Source: Hevea brasiliensis
Taxonomy: Eukaryota > Streptophyta > Magnoliopsida > Malpighiales > Euphorbiaceae
Reading direction: 5' to 3'
DNA: 64,000 nt
Assembly: GCF_030052815.1 (NCBI RefSeq)
Contig: NC_079510.1
Location: 28,163,823 to 28,227,822, forward strand
Shown here one piece after another: positions 34,263 to 45,674 of the stretch. The position numbers were made by a program, and so were the translations under genes. Positions within the stretch are counted from its first letter, which is position 1. Every line of letters starts with the position of its first letter. Under the pieces are notes generated by a model that was not told the DNA's origin, did not search any database, and worked only from the letters and a program-made list of their open reading frames with translations.

Positions 34263-37200
34263 TGTAATACCCCTATTTGTATAGCCTGGTATATTTCACT
34301 GTTCCGGTGACCGGTGTCGGTCCGGATAATTAAGGGGATTAGAACCATACTTAAGACAACTAGAGAATCCATAAACACAAATAATTAGTAATTGCCAATT
34401 AGTTAAGTATAAACAAGAAAAACAGAACATAAGAAGTTAAACGAGCCGAGAGTCACAATGATGGGTGACCTTCTCGGGAAGGACTGTGAAGTCATTTTAA
34501 ACTCAAATTTTGAACTGTAAAATGTGACGCTGCGTTCCTTAAGACTATTATAAACACAGTGGAAAAGAGAAAATCACGAAAAAGAACTGTTAAGTCAGTC
34601 AAATAATTAGGTCAGGGAGCCGGAAGAAATATTGAATTATTTGCAAATCGGGATGAACCAGAAAGGGGCAATTTGGTCAATTGACCCCGAGAGCTGACTC
34701 CTGACCTAACTGTCAAATAAAATCAGAGAAAAAAAATTTTGAAATTGAGAATTAAATTAAAGAACTAATAGAAAAATAAATAAAAAAAAAGAAAATGAAA
34801 AAGTTAAAAAGGTAATGACATCATGCATGACATCATGCATGATGCCATAAAAATAATAATTAATATATTTAATTAATTAGATTTTTGGTCTTCCTAAAGA
34901 CATAAAAACAAAAAGAAAAGAAAGAAAAAAAAAGGATCAAAAGTTTTCTTCCTCACTTTGTTGCCGCCCCACTTACCCTCATTCCTCCATTGTTGATCCT
35001 CCATTGAAGCTTGTATCCAAGCTTTGAAATCCTTACTAAACTACAACTTCTCCCATAATTGCTTCATAAAAACTTATTCTAGTCACTTGAGAAGGAGATT
35101 GGTCATCAAAGAAAGAAGAAAAAAAGAAAGCTTAAAGACACCTAACAAGGTTAGTGATTTAAGATGTAAAATTAGTTTATTTGTTGTGTTTTTAGCTTGA
35201 TTAACTTGTAAATAAACTTAAAATGAAATGAAACAAATTATTGAGGGACTAAGCTGAAATTTGGCTGGCATGTGTATGGGGGTTTATTGCATGATTTGAA
35301 TGGTTTGAATGGGTATATGAACTTTAATTTGTTGAATGGTTATGATTAAAGGCTTTGAAATTAGCTAAATGCAAGAGTTTGTGAATTAGGGTTTTGGACA
35401 TTATGATTTAGAGACAAAAAATGTGAGAAACTTTTAAATGATGTTTTGGACCTAATTTGAATTGAGAAATGGTCATTTGTGACCAAATGAAGTGTGTAGG
35501 AATGGTTGGAGTTAAGGCCAAATTCGGATTGAGTGTGGTTATGCTGCTGGCAGCATGACCAAGTCAACTTTGAAGGACCAAAAATGAAAATTTACAAGTC
35601 CAATTGGTATGAGACCAATTGGGAATGAAAATAGACACTAAATGACACAATTTTCATTTAGGAAGCATGCCCAAAAAGTGACCAAAACCTAGTGAACAAA
35701 TTGACCAAACTTGAAAAATCACAGTCTGCCTCTGTACAAACTGACCAAATGAATAGTGTTTGTTCATTTGGCCATAACTTGAGCTAGGCAGGTCAAAATG
35801 ACCTGAAATTTTGCCAGTGGTTAGATGAGATATAGACCTAAAACTTTCATGAAGAAAACCAACCCAAATTATGCCATTAACCCAGTCATTTGGCCACCAA
35901 ATTTGGTGGCCTAAAACTGCCAGCACAAAAAAATTGCCTAGAATTCTGGGTTGTGTCCAATCCGGCAGCCATGGTTCAAATGGCTATAACTTGAGCTAAA
36001 AAACTCCAATTGGAGTGATTCAAAAAGAAGAATAAACTTAAGACAATAGGGAACATTTTCTATGAAGAAAGTTTTGCCAAATTCTAACAGAAAAGTGACC
36101 AATGGAATAGTGCAACCTTAGACACCAAAACTAAAAATTTTCAAATTTGCCTAAAAAGACTTAGAATTTGAATAAACAACCAAAACCAACAAATTTAGTG
36201 ACCAAAATGTGGTATGTGAGTGAAGTTGGAATTTCCATACCTATTAAGCCTTAGAAAGCCAACAATTTGACTTGAATAGTATAGTGATTAGTAACCCGAA
36301 ACACAAAAATTTAAGAAGCGTCGAGTTTAACACGTTAGAGCTAGGTAAAAGTGAAGTTAAATTTATTTTTGGATTTATGCTAAGTTATGGTACTGAAACA
36401 CTGTAAAATTGTGTGTTTCAGTTGAAAAGAATACCGGGAAAGAACCCGAGGAACCGAGTCAAGGCCATGAGGCGACTCGCTTGAGGTTTGTGCAGAACAT
36501 CATTGTGCTTTAAAATTCATTGATAAAGTGAATGAAATATGTATTTTACTTTTGCTTGAATTGTTGAAAGTTTATTTGTGACATTATTTATGATGTTTTG
36601 ATTTAAATTGTGAAAGTTATTGTGTATATTTGAAATAGCAATATTTAGCAAATTGTTAAGATAAGTTTTGAAACCACTGTGTCATGACCATATATTTGAA
36701 CACCTCACTAGCACGACTAGTGGGGGTAATTAGTTTCGAATTTTGATTCCTTCTCTGGAGAAGTGTTGAGGTGTGCCAGTAGAAGAGGATGTGAATGGAT
36801 ATCCATATATTTGAGCTAGCTAGCCTTGTGATGTGATTTCTCTTTAGTCTCTGGCTATTGAGATACTATTTGTTTCGAATGGCATGATCTAACTGTGGGT
36901 TTTATGAAATGTGATTTAATACTTCAAAATGAAATTGTTTGGGATTAAAATCTCATAAATTATGTTTTGTGTTTAATTCGCATGCTCAGTTCAAATTTTG
37001 AATAAATGTGATTTTATTTCTGCATAAAGATTATTTTAGTATATTGTGCACCACTGAGTCCTAGTACTCAGCGATAGCTTTTATTGCTGTCGCAGATATA
37101 GAGACTAGAGGAGCAGCAGACTGAGCTGCTGAGGTGTGAGGATCTATCAGCTTGAAGTTATCGGGTATAATTTATACCCTGACTGTAAATATTTCTTTTG

Positions 37201-37804
37201 ATGTATATATTGCACATAAATGTATGGACGTGTAAATTCGGTCTTAAGCAGCTTGTATAAAGCTTGTGTAAAGTTTGTAATAAATTTTAGTTGAATTTCT
37301 CTTAATGTAAATTTTGTAAGGATGTATATAAATTGTTTTGTCCTTAATGAGTATGAATGGAACTATTTTATTTAATTTGAATGAAATGGATTGCTAGTAT
37401 TTTGATGATCATTGGATAGTGGATCTGAAATTTGAAAGTTGATAAATGAGTTGAGAAATTGGTTGAGATTGAGTATGAATTTGAAGCAGTGGTTGAAAAA
37501 TTATTGGAAGTGCTTTTTTTTCCAGGTATTTGAAGAACTGTTTTCTCAAAATATAAACAGAACTCTATCAAAATTTTTATAAAATTTACGGAAAAATAAA
37601 ATGGGCCAAAAATATTAACTAGTTTTAATTTTAACTAAATGTTTTAAATACCTATTAGTAAATGCTCACCACTTATCAAAAGTAAGAAAATTATTTTAAA
37701 ATCCCTTGTAGGGTACTTAATGAGTTATCGGTAGGTGAAGTTCGGTAGTTCATTAGGTATTCTATTGGATCATGTTATGCCTTACAGAGGGGTAAGGTGT
37801 GATA
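34263..37804 (+). repeat. Family B 5' LTR
   Basis: About 3.54 kb, TGTAATACCCC to GGTGTGATA (decayed GTGTGACA). The block GATGGGTGACC is at about 34460. A near-palindrome of repeated GACATCATGCAT lies at about 34820, with one copy fewer in the 3' LTR. The twin hairpin is at 37054-37093. Minus-strand frames inside (35361-35926) are not supported as genes. Confidence 0.9.
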
Positions 37805-37812
37805 TGTTTTAG

Positions 37813-37826
37813 TGGTATCAGAGCAA
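37813..37826 (+). promoter_or_regulatory. Primer-binding site, family B
   Basis: TGGTATCAGAGCAA, an exact match to the initiator tRNA-Met type site. The 37827-37992 leader holds no other obvious signal. Confidence 0.9.
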
Positions 37827-37992
37827 AATTTTTTAAGTATGTTTTAACTTGAGAATTTGTGCCTTTCTTGTTAAGTACAACTGCTCAATGTCCTTAATTG
37901 TTACATACAGTGCATTACATCATGAATATGAACTAACGGAGGGAAATCTCTTTGTGTTACTTGTTCAGGAGATACCCTAACTTCAGACTGAG

Positions 37993-39198
37993 ATGGAAGA
38001 AGAGGATCGCTCAGTTGAGCAGTCTGTTGAAGCTGAGGCACAAGGGGAAGCCCCAGCTTTGCAAAATATTAGTGGATCTGTAGCACCAGCCCAGCAAATG
38101 CCGCAGTTTCCTGTACAGTTTGCACAACAGATGGCTGCGATGTTTCAAAAAATGGCTAGGGGTATGCCTGCTCAAGCTCCACCCCAGACATCTGTGGCAC
38201 AACTATTGCCTCCAGCCAGACAATATGATAAATTACTGAAGTATGGGGCTACAAAATTTAAGGGTACAGTGGACCCTTTAGAGGCAGAGAAATGGCTTGA
38301 AAAAATGGACAGAGTATTTAAGAAGCTGCATTGTCAAGATGAACTGAAGTTTGAATACTCTGTGTCTCTACTGCAAGAGGATGCGTATGATTGGTGAAAG
38401 ACCATCCCCCATAGCTTGGCTGAACCACCAGTGCTGACCTGGGATGACTTCATCAGAGAATTCAGACAGAAATACATCTCAGATGCATATGTTGATCAGA
38501 AACTGCAAGAATTTTTAAGTTTGAAACAAGGGAACCGATTAGTGGCAGAGTATGAGAGGGAGTTCCCCCGCTTAAGTCATTGTGCTGGGAGTCTCCTTTC
38601 CACTAGCAAGGCAAGGTGCAAGAGATTTGAGACAGGTTTGAAGCCCAGCATAAGGATGCAAGTTGTGGGATTTCGACACAGCAACTTCTCAGAGCTCATG
38701 TCTCAAGCACTTGAGTTGGAAAGAATATAATCAGAAGCAACCCTAGTGAAAGAAAAATCATAGAAAGCTGAGAAATCAGAAAAAGACAAGGGGGAAATGT
38801 CAGTAGAACAGAGTTCTGTTGGGACTTCTGGGAAGAAAAAGAAATTTAGTGGACCCATCAAGGGTCGAGGTGGAAGATTTTCCAGACAGAGACCCCCTAG
38901 GTCTAGTCAGCAGTCGAGTAGGGGTTCACATTCTGCCCACCCCTGTGAGACTTATGGCAAGATTCATGGGGGGGAATGCTATTGGGCCACTGGAGCCTAT
39001 TTTAACTGTGGAGGCAAGGGCCATATAGCTAAAGACTGCACTAGTGCTCCGTCTCCGAGATATGGTCCAGCTCCTACTACTGCCGAGGGATCTATTCAGA
39101 GTCCTGCTCCCAGAGGTTCACAATCAGTTGGCAGAGGAAGAGGCAGAGGTAGAGGCACTGCTTCAGGTAGTCAAGGCACAGTTGGTCAGTCAGCATAA
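37993..39198 (+). pseudogene. Family B gag with zinc knuckles
   Basis: The frame starts MEEEDRSVEQSVEAEAQGEA. A glutamine- and proline-rich region leads to RQYDKLLKYGATKFKGTVD, WLEKMDRVFKKLHCQDELKF and, after a TGA at 38395 (tryptophan lost), FREFRQKY-like capsid text, CKRFETGLKPSIRMQVVGFR and FSELMSQALELER. Stops at about 38728 and 38761 precede a basic glycine-rich nucleic-acid-binding tail with HPCETYGKIHGGECYW and YFNCGGKGHIAKDC. The first cysteine of that second knuckle is tyrosine. All pieces share one frame, so only point mutations disable this gag. Confidence 0.9.
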
Positions 39199-39800
39199 GG
39201 AAGTGCGTCAGCCAGAGTCTACACGATAAGACAGCGAGAAGAGGCTGAGACTTCCGATGTGGTAGCTGGTACATTTTTTATCTCTAATCAAGATGTATTT
39301 GTGCTGTTTGATCCGAGTTCAACCCATTCATATGCTAGTGCTAGCATAGTCAGTTCACTTGCTGTTCCATGTGTGCAAATGGGTTTTGAAGTGTTAGTAA
39401 CTAGTCCGTTAGGACAAGAGGTCTGGGTCAACAGAATTTATAGAGACTGTCCTTTGGTGATCCAAGGACATGTTTTCCTGTCAGACTTGATTGAAATGCC
39501 CTTCAGAGAGTATGATATCATCTTGGGCATGGATTGGTTAGCTAGGCATCACGCCATGATTGACTGTAGATTGAAGACAGTCAATTTTGATCTCCCTTTG
39601 TACGGTGATGTGGTAATACATGGGGAAAGGCATTTACTGCCATCAAACATCATTTCGGCTGCATTAGCCATAAGGATGATCAGAAAGGGATGTGAAGCAT
39701 ACTTGGCACATGTGATAGACACCCAAGTGGGGAGTCCAGCACTAAGGGACATCTCTACGGTATGTGACTTTCCGGATGTGTTTCTTGATGAATTGCCAGG
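39199..39800 (+). pseudogene. Family B aspartic protease region
   Basis: It continues the gag frame after TAA at 39196. The active site reads VFVLFDPSSTHSYASAS. The family motif is DPGSTHSYVS, so the glycine next to the catalytic aspartate is serine here, likely inactivating. The flap and core follow with GFEVLVTSPLGQ and YDIILGMDWLARHHAMIDC. Confidence 0.85.
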
Positions 39801-41181
39801 ATTACCTCCAGAAAGAGAGGTGCAGTTTGAAATTGATGTTATGCCTAGTGTGGACCCAATCTCCATAACGCCATATAGAATGGCACCTGCAGAATTGAAA
39901 GAGTTGAAAGTGCAATTGCAAGAATTGCTTGACAAGGGCTTTATCCGCCCTAGTGTGTCACCTTGGAGAGTGCCAGTGTTGTTTGTTAAGAAGAAAGATG
40001 GCACTCTCCATTTGTGTATTGATTATCGATAGTTGAATAAGGTGACAATAAAGAATATATATCTATTGCCCCGCATTGATGACTTGTTTGATCAGTTGAG
40101 GGGTGCAGCTGTGTTCTCCAAAATTGATCTGAGATCAGGTTATTATCAGCTAAAAGTACAAGAGCAGAGTATTCCTAAAACTACCTTCAGAACTCGCTAT
40201 GGCCATTATGAGTTCCTAGTCATGCCATTCGGGTTAACTAATGCTCCGGCTGCTTTTATGGATCTGATGAATACTATCTTTAGACCATACATCGACCAGT
40301 TTGTTGTGGTATTCATTGATGATATATTGGTCTATTCGAGGAATGCAGAAGAGCATGATAGACATCTGCGGATTGTACTACAGACTTTGAGGGAGAAACA
40401 ACTATACACCAAATTATTGAAGTGTGAATTTTGGCTGAAGGAAATATCTTTCTTGGGGCATGTAGTATCAGAAGAGGGCATCAAGGTAGATCCAAGTAAG
40501 ATTGAAGCTGTCCTTAATTGGAGGCCACCCAGAAATGTCACAGAGATTCGCAGTTTTTTGGGTTTAGCTGGATACTACCGTAGATTTGTAAAGGGATTTT
40601 CCATGTTGGCATCTCCATTGACTAAACTACTCCGAAAAGATGTAAAATTTCAGTGGACGGATAAATGCCAACAGAGTTTTGATGAATTGAAAAGATGTTT
40701 GACTGAAGCTCTAGTCCTGACTTTACCTACACCGGGTAAAGAATACACCGTTTACAGTGATGCTTCTCACAATGGGTTAGGCTGTGCATTGATGCAAGAT
40801 CGAAATGTCATTACCTATGCATCATGCCAGCTGAAATCGCATGAGAGGAACTATCCAACACATGATTTGGAGCTTGTAGCTATTGTGTTTGCTCTTAAGA
40901 TCTAAAGGCACTATTTGTATGGGGAAAAATGTTACATCTACATAGATCATAAGAGTTTAAAGTATTTGGGCACCCAGAAAGAGCTGAATTTGAGACAGAG
41001 GAGATGGTTAGAGTTGATAAAAGACTATGATTGTCTAATAGAATATCAACCAGAGAAAGCTAATGTTGTAGCTGATGCGTTAAGTCGCAAGACTATGGCA
41101 AGTCTACGGGTTACTCCATTGTCTTTGGTACATGAGTTAAGATCATTGCATGCCAGCTTAGAGATTAATGATGATGGGTAG
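39801..41181 (+). pseudogene. Family B reverse transcriptase and RNase H
   Basis: One frame with stops at 40030, 40903 and 41179. The fingers read [20 protein letters not shown], the palm [17 protein letters not shown] and [17 protein letters not shown], and the catalytic box [13 protein letters not shown]. The connection is [20 protein letters not shown]. RNase H shows [49 protein letters not shown] and [13 protein letters not shown], so its acidic residues are present. Only nonsense changes (CAG to TAG and similar) break it; no frameshift is seen. Confidence 0.9.
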
Positions 41182-42330
41182 ACAGCAGTTACATGGCATA
41201 TACAGCCAGTGTTGATTGATCAGATTAGAATAGCTGATCAGAATGATCAGAAGTATCAGAAGCTGATAGAAGAAGTCTGATAGGGCAAGAAACCAGAATT
41301 CTCAATCAGAGATGATGGTCTATTGCTACACCAGTGCAGAATGTGTGTTCCTAATGATGTTGATTTGAGGTAGATCATTTTGAAGGAAGCACATGAGTCT
41401 CCTTTTGCCATGCACCCTGGTGGCACAAAAATGTATAGAGGGCTAAAGGAGCATTACTAGTGGATGGGTATGAAAAGGAATGTGGCAGAGTTTGTATCCA
41501 AATGCCTAACTTGTCAGCAAGTGAAGGCAGAGCATCAAGTACCCGCCGGGTTGTTACATTCACTACCAGTACCAGAATGGAAATGGGAGAGAATAACGAT
41601 GGATTTTGTGATGGGACTTCCGAGGACACAGAAGAGTCATGATGCAGTTTGGGTCATTGTTGACAGACTGACCAAGTCTGCTCATTTTCTGCCAGTTCGA
41701 ATGGACTATAATTTAAAAAGATTGGCCAAGTTGTAAATTGATGAGATTGTGAGACTGCATGGAGTGCCAGTATCCATCGTATCAGACAGGGATCCTAGGT
41801 TCACTTCTAGATTTTGGGGTAGTCTTCAGAGAGCCCTAGGAACTAGATTGAACTTCAAGATCGCATTCCACCCACGCATGCATGGCCACCCGAGAGGGTA
41901 ATTCAGATCTTGGAGGACATGCTACGGGCTTGTGTGATTGAATTTGAGGGCAGTTGGTATATACACTTGCCTTTGATTGAGTTTGCTTACAACAACAGCT
42001 ACCAGTCAAGCATTGGAATGCCTCCATATGAAGCTTTGTATTGCAGAAAATGTAGAACCCTGTTATGTTGGGATGACGTGGGTGAAAGAAAGATGATTGG
42101 ACCCGAAATTGTTCAGCAAACAGAGGAGAAGATCAGGGTGATCAGAGATCGACTTAAGACTGCATCAGACCATCAGAAGTCCTACATTGATCTGAAGAGA
42201 AGGGATATTGAGTATGCAGTGGGTGAGAAAGTTTTCCTCAAGGTTTCTCCATGGAAGAGAATTATGAGATTCGGTAGAAAGAGGAAACTGAGTCCTCGTT
42301 TCATTGGGCCATATGAGGTTCTGGAAAGAG
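41182..42330 (+). pseudogene. Family B integrase
   Basis: The zinc-binding region reads KEAHESPFAMHPGGTKMYRG and FVSKCLTCQQVKAEHQVP, with stops at 41278, 41281, about 41371 and 41458. The core has VWVIVDRLTKSAHFLPVRMD (first aspartate) and [19 protein letters not shown] (second). Around 41870-41900 the sequence is scrambled (ATGCATGGCCACCCGAGAG) and the frame shifts, damaging the [10 protein letters not shown] segment with the catalytic glutamate. Downstream, 41910 onward reads cleanly through [20 protein letters not shown]. Confidence 0.9.
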
Positions 42331-42641
42331 TGGGTCCTTTGGCATATCGTTTGGCGCTACCTCCAGAGTTAGAAAAGATGTATAATATCTTCCATGTGTC
42401 TATGTTGAGGAGGTATCGATCAGACCCATCTCATGTACTACTAATAGAGGAAATTGAAGTAAATCCAGACCTCACATATGAAAAAGTACCCATAGAGATT
42501 CTGGCTTATGAGGTGAAGCAGCTACGGAACAAGCAGATACCGTTGATTAAAGTACTGTGGAACCATCATTGGGGCCAGGAGGCTACTTGGGAACGAGAGG
42601 AGGACATGAGGCGACAACACCCACAGCTGATCAGAGATTAG
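42331..42641 (+). CDS. Family B integrase C-terminus and chromodomain
   Basis: The last part of the 41910-42641 frame. GPYEVLERVGPLAYRLALPP and IFHVSMLRRYRSDPSHVLL form the integrase tail. EVKQLRNKQIPLIKVLWNHH and GQEATWEREEDMRRQHPQL form the chromodomain. In the chromovirus family this domain binds modified histones and steers integration. The stop TAG at about 42639 is followed by TTTTGAGACGAAATTTATTT and the purine tract. The segment is intact but lies behind many stops. Confidence 0.9.
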
Positions 42642-42673
42642 TACCAGGTAAAATTTTGAGACGAAATTTATTT

Positions 42674-42688
42674 AAGGAGGGGGAGAAT
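42674..42688 (+). promoter_or_regulatory. Polypurine tract, family B
   Basis: AAGGAGGGGGAGAAT immediately before the 3' LTR start (TATAACACC, a decayed TGTAACACC). Confidence 0.9.
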
Positions 42689-45674
42689 TATAACACCTCT
42701 ATTTGTATAGCTTGGTATATTTCACTGTTCCGGTGACCGGTGTCGGTCCGGATAATAAAGGGGATTATAACCATACTTAAGACAACTAGCAAAGCCATAA
42801 ACACAAATAATTAGTAATTGCCAATTAGTTAAGTATAAACAAGAAAAACCAAACATAAGAAGTTAAACGAGCCGAGATTCACAGCGATGGGTGACCTTCT
42901 CGGGAAGGACTGCGAAGTCATTTTAAACTCAAATTTTGAACCGTAAAATGTGACGTTGCGGTCCTTAGGACTATTATAACCATAGTGAAAAAGAGAAAAT
43001 CATGAAAAAGAACTGTTAATTCAGTCAAATAATTAGGTCAGGGAGCAGGAAGAAATATTAAATTATTTGCAAACCGGGATGAACCGGCGAGGAGCAATTT
43101 GGTCAATTGACTCCGAGAGCTGACTCCTGACCTAACTGTCAAATAAAATTGGAGAAAAAAAAATTTTGAAATTGAGAATTAAATTAAAGAACTAATAGAA
43201 AAATAGATAGAAAAAAAAATGAAAATGAAAAAGTTAAAAAGGTGATGACATCATGCATGATGCCATAAAAATAATAATTAATATATTTAATTAATTAGAT
43301 TTTTGGTCTTCCTAAAGACATAAAAACAAAAAGAAAAGAAAGAAAAAAAAAGATCAAAAGTCTTCTTCCTCACTTTGTTGCCGCCCCACTCACCCTCATT
43401 CCTCCATTGTTGATCCTCCATTGAAGCTTGTATCCAAGCTTTGAAATCCTTACTAAACTTCAACTTCTCCCATAATTGCTTCATAAAAACTTGTTCTAGT
43501 CACTTTGAGAAGAAGATTAGTCATCAAAGAAAGAAGAAAAAAGGAAAGCTTAAAGACACCTAACAAGGTTAGTGATTTAATATGTAAAATTAGTTTATTT
43601 GTTGTGTTTTTAGCTTGATTAACTTGTAAATAAACTTAAAATGAAATGAAACAAATTGTTGAGGGACTAACCTAAAATTTGGCCAGCATGTGTATGGGGG
43701 TTCATTGCATGATTTGAATGGTTTCAATGGGTATGAACTTTAATTAGTTGAATAGTTATGATTAAAGGCTTTAAAAGCAGCTAAATGCAAGTTTAGAGAC
43801 CAAAAATGTGAGAAACTTGTAAATGATGTTTTGGACCTAATTTGAAGTGAGAAATGGTCATTTGTGACCAAATGAAGTGTGTAGGAATGGTTAGAGTTAA
43901 GGCCAAATTCGGATTGAGTGTGGTCATGCTGCTGGTAGCATGACCAAGTCAACTTTGAAGGACCAAAAATAAAAATTTACAAGTCCAATTGGTATGAGAC
44001 CAATTGGGAATGAAAATAGACACTAAATGACACAATTTTCATTTAGGAAGCACTAAATGACACAATTTTCATTTAGGAAGCATGCCCAAAAAGTAACAAA
44101 AACCTAGTGAACAAATTGACCAAACTTGAAAAATCACAGTCTGCCTCTGTACAAACTGACCAAATGAACAGTGTTTATTTATTTGGCCATAACTTGAGCT
44201 AGGCAGGTCAAAATGACCTGAAATTTTACCAGTGGTTAGATGAGATATAGACCTAAAACTTTCATGAAGAACACCAACCCAAATTATGCCATTAACTAAG
44301 TCATTTGGCCACCCAAAATTGGTGACCTAAAACTGCCAGCACAAAAAAATTGCCAAGAATTCTGGGTTGTGTCTAATCCTGCAGCCATGGTTCAAATGGC
44401 TATAACTTGAGCTAAAAAACTCCAATTGGAGTGATTTAAAAAGAAGAATAAACTTAAGACAATAGGAAATATTTTCTATGACGAAAGTTTTGCCAAATTC
44501 CAACAGAAAAGTGACTAATGGAATAGTGCAACCTTAGATACCAAAACTGAAAATTTTCAAATTTGCCTAAAAGGACTTAGAATTTGAATAAACAACCAAA
44601 ACCAACAAATTTAGTGACCAAAATGTGGTATGTGGGTGAAGTTGGAATTCTCATACCTATTAAGCCTTATAAAGTCAATAATTTGACTTAAATAGTATAG
44701 TGAATAGTAACCCGAAACACAAAAATTTAAGGAACGTCAAGTTTAACATGTTAGAGCTAGGTAAAAGTGAAGTTAAATTTTATTTTTGGATTTATGCTAA
44801 GTTATGGTATTGAAACACTGTAAAATTATGTGTTTCAGTTGAAAAGAATACCGGGAAAGAACCCGAGGAGCCGAGTCAAGGCCAAGAGGCGACTCACTTG
44901 AGGTTTATGCACAACATCACTATGCTTTAAAATTCATTGATAAAGTGAATGAAATATATATTTTACTTTTGCTTGAATTGTTGAAAGTTTATTTGTGACA
45001 TTATTTATGATTTTTTGATTTAAATTGTGAAAGTTATTGTGTATATTTGAAATAGCAATGTTTAGCAAATTGTTAATATAAGTTTTGAAACCACAATGTC
45101 ATGACCATATATTTGAACACCTCACTAGCACGACTAGTGGGGGTAATTAGTTTCGAATTTTGATTCCTTCTCTGGAGAAGTTTTGAGGTGTGCCAGTAGA
45201 AGAGGATGTGAATGGATATCCATATATTTGAGCTAGCTAGCCTTGCGATGTGATTTCTCTTTAGCCTCTGGCTATTGAGATTCTATTTGTTTCGAATAGC
45301 ATGATCTAACTGTGGGTTTTATGAAATGTGATTTCATACTTCAAAATGAAATTGCTTGGGATTAAAATCTCATAAATTATGTTTTGTGTTTAACTTGCAT
45401 GCTCAATTCAAATTTTGAATAATTGTGATTTTATTTCTGCATAAAGATTATTTTAATATGTTGTGCACCACTGAGTCTTAGTACTCAGTGATAGCTTTTA
45501 TTGCTGTCGCAGATATAGAGACTAGAGGAGCAGCAGATTGAGCTGCTGAGGTGTGAGGATCTATCAGCTTGAAGTTATCGGGTATAATTTATACCCTGAC
45601 TGTAAATATTTCTTTTGATGTATATATTGCACATAAATGTATGGACATGTAAATTCGGTCTTGAGCAGCTTGTA
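42689..45674 (+). repeat. Family B 3' LTR, truncated
   Basis: It aligns with 34263-37248 and stops at GCAGCTTGTA (45674), so about 560 bp of the LTR end is missing. A 31 bp direct duplication (ACTAAATGACACAATTTTCA) occurs at about 44020-44080 and is not in the 5' LTR. Beyond 45674 the sequence is copia gag in coding frame. The break is therefore a rearrangement or deletion, not a normal LTR end. Confidence 0.9.

Larger units (their letters stand above)
34263..45674 (+). mobile_element. Family B: Tekay-type chromovirus, nearly complete
   Basis: 5' LTR 34263-37804, primer site 37813, one ancestral gag-pol frame 37993-42641 ending in a chromodomain, purine tract about 42674-42688, and a 3' LTR from 42689 that is cut at 45674. 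It inserted into the protease region of family D. Except for premature stops and one frameshift in integrase, the coding region is colinear in a single frame, so it is the best reference here for reading family C. LTR divergence of several percent suggests an older insertion than the family C array. Confidence 0.9.

Noticed and set aside
35361..35926. Minus-strand frames (68 and 90 residues) as genes
   Set aside because: Inside the family B LTR; in the 3' LTR the counterpart of the first (43740-43952) changes end and sequence, and the second is not kept as an open frame.
39549..40004. 151-residue minus-strand open frame
   Set aside because: A shadow of the family B protease to reverse transcriptase coding sequence on the plus strand.
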